NCBI RefSeq assembly: GCF_016817355.1
Contig: NZ_JADOTT010000001.1
Span: forward strand, 62,001 to 126,000
Length of the DNA stretch: 64,000 nt
Reading direction: 5' to 3'
Origin: Maricaulis parjimensis
GTDB lineage: Bacteria > Pseudomonadota > Alphaproteobacteria > Caulobacterales > Maricaulaceae
Part shown: positions 62,854 to 64,000 of the stretch, one piece after another
Numbering within the stretch: position 1 is the first letter of the stretch
Layout of the letters: each line of letters opens with the position of its first letter
Translations under genes and position numbers: made by a program
The notes under the pieces: generated by a model
The model's input: only the letters and a program-made list of their open reading frames with translations
Told to the model about the DNA's origin: nothing
Database searches by the model: none

Positions 62854-64000
62854 CCGGCATTCCATCTGCCCGTTTTAGTTTGATATCCAACGTGAAAGTC
62901 GAGCCGGAATCCGGATTGGATTTGAGGGAGACAGTCCCCCCCTTGGCCTCGACCAGGCTTTTCACGATCGCCAGCCCCAGCCCGGAACCGCCATAGATTC
63001 GCGTGCTGCTATCGTCGACCTGCGTGAACCGGCCGAAGATCAGCTCCCGGTGCGCCTCGGCAATTCCGATACCGGTATCGACGACATCGATGGTGAGCCG
63101 GTCGGTCCGGGTGTCGACGGGGCTGGCACTCACCAGGACCCCGACGGCGCCCGACTCTGTAAACTTCACGGCGTTGGAAACGAGGTTGTTCAGGATTTGC
63201 TGCATCGCGGCTTCATCGCCGAGATAACGGTCTGCCACCGAGCTGGCGACATCGCTCGTCAGGACGAGCGATTTCGGCGCGGCGGCCGGGCGTTGCAGAT
63301 CGATCGCGCGCTGGACGACGGCCGCCAGATCAAACGGCTCGGACTTGAGTGTGAACTTGCCCTCCTCGATCTGCGACATGTCGAGCACGCCGGAAATCAG
63401 GTTTGTCAGGGTTTCCCCGCACTCCTTGGCGATCATCAAATGGCGACGGCTGGCTTCGGGCAGATCCGACGACAGCGCGATGGCGATCATGCCGAGCATG
63501 CCATTCAGCGGCGTCCGGCATTCATGGCTCATGTTTGCAAGAAAGGCGGACTTGGCGCGACTGCCCGCTTCCGCTTTTTCCATGGCGAGGCGCAGGGCCT
63601 CCTCATAGCTGCGCTGGCGTGAGACGTCCCGGATGACGATGGTTACCAGTCGTTCGTCAGCCGCAGCATTGAGGGTGAAGGTCAGCTCCGCCGGGAACTC
63701 CTCGCCGGTGGCGCGTCGCATGCGATAGCCATGCGGGTGCTGCAGGCCAGACACTCGGGGATCGCCCGCAAGGACCCGGTCGATCTCGTCAGCGAGGCGG
63801 GACTGCTCGGCATCCGGAAGGAAAGCGTCGAGGGATCGATCCGCCATCTCCGTCAACGAAAGACCGAAGAGCAGCTCAGCACCGCGGCTGCAAATACGAA
63901 TGCGCCGCTGCGGATCGGCAACGAGAATGGCTTCGATATTGGCGTGCAGGATGGAGTGGAGTGTGGCCTCGCTCTTCGCCAGCGCCAGCTCGGCCGCCCG
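62846..64000 (-). CDS. PAS-domain histidine kinase (5' end outside window)
   Basis: The frame is open through the right edge, so the start lies outside. The visible ~384 residues hold part of a PAS domain (ATLHSILHANIEAILVADP through LVTIVIRDVSRQRSYEEA), a HisKA box FLANMSHECRTPLNGMLG with the phospho-His, and a full HATPase: NNLVSNAVKFTESG, DVVDTGIGI and GGSGLGLAIVKSLVEAKGG. It ends just after the ATPase, without a receiver domain; the overlapping downstream gene encodes one separately. No transmembrane segment is visible in the part seen. Confidence 0.94.
   Translation of the reverse strand, partial: RAAELALAKSEATLHSILHANIEAILVADPQRRIRICSRGAELLFGLSLTEMADRSLDAFLPDAEQSRLADEIDRVLAGDPRVSGLQHPHGYRMRRATGEEFPAELTFTLNAAADERLVTIVIRDVSRQRSYEEALRLAMEKAEAGSRAKSAFLANMSHECRTPLNGMLGMIAIALSSDLPEASRRHLMIAKECGETLTNLISGVLDMSQIEEGKFTLKSEPFDLAAVVQRAIDLQRPAAAPKSLVLTSDVASSVADRYLGDEAAMQQILNNLVSNAVKFTESGAVGVLVSASPVDTRTDRLTIDVVDTGIGIAEAHRELIFGRFTQVDDSSTRIYGGSGLGLAIVKSLVEAKGGTVSLKSNPDSGSTFTLDIKLKRADGMPDE

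Noticed and set aside
1-64000. CRISPR arrays, tRNA/rRNA genes, prophage or insertion sequences
   Set aside because: No short direct repeats with unique spacers, no tRNA/rRNA-like stretches, and no integrase, transposase or phage structural genes were seen.

Overview
The window looks like a chromosomal segment of a GC-rich, carbohydrate-degrading alphaproteobacterium of the Caulobacterales/Maricaulales type (Maricaulis- or Hyphomonas-like). This placement is inferred from TonB-dependent receptors paired with tryptophan-halogenase-like flavoproteins and a cupin, large autotransporters, a PaaX regulator and PepN; no marker gene fixes the species. I see no rRNA, tRNA, CRISPR, prophage or insertion sequence.

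Layout. 1-13 kb: the C-terminal part of a TonB-dependent receptor, a PLP aminotransferase, a secreted M61-like protease, thymidine kinase, a two-gene sodium:solute symporter operon, a 693-base non-coding interval (inverted REP-like pair plus strong RNA-like hairpins), aminopeptidase N and an SdsA-type alkyl sulfatase. 13-39 kb is surface-oriented: a ~2150-residue Ig-repeat autotransporter, a GPH sugar-type transporter translationally coupled to a hybrid histidine kinase, a convergent LuxR-type response regulator, a secreted PPC/HExxH metalloprotease, a small ABM-fold monooxygenase and a ~4080-residue glycine-rich autotransporter with about 49 repeats. 39-57.5 kb, after an aldo/keto reductase, is a dense alpha-glucan utilisation locus. 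57.5-64 kb: an SDR, a BAAT-like hydrolase with a PaaX regulator, another M61-like protease, and a response regulator/PAS histidine kinase pair that runs off the window.

The glucan locus (about 39,979-57,471) has the parts of a complete SUS-like pathway: two exported GH13 amylases, a SusB-type GH97 alpha-glucosidase with signal peptide, a TonB-dependent receptor, an SLC45-type MFS importer, a GH13 alpha-glucosidase without signal peptide, a LacI-family regulator, two halogenase-like flavoproteins and a JmjC-like cupin. All four divergent intergenic regions of the locus carry a dyad related to TGCAAATTTYYGCAAA (three strong copies, one weaker), which I interpret as the operator of the local LacI protein. 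This predicted regulon, including two halogenase paralogues that both have Glu where RebH/PrnA have the catalytic Lys79, is the most distinctive system in the window.
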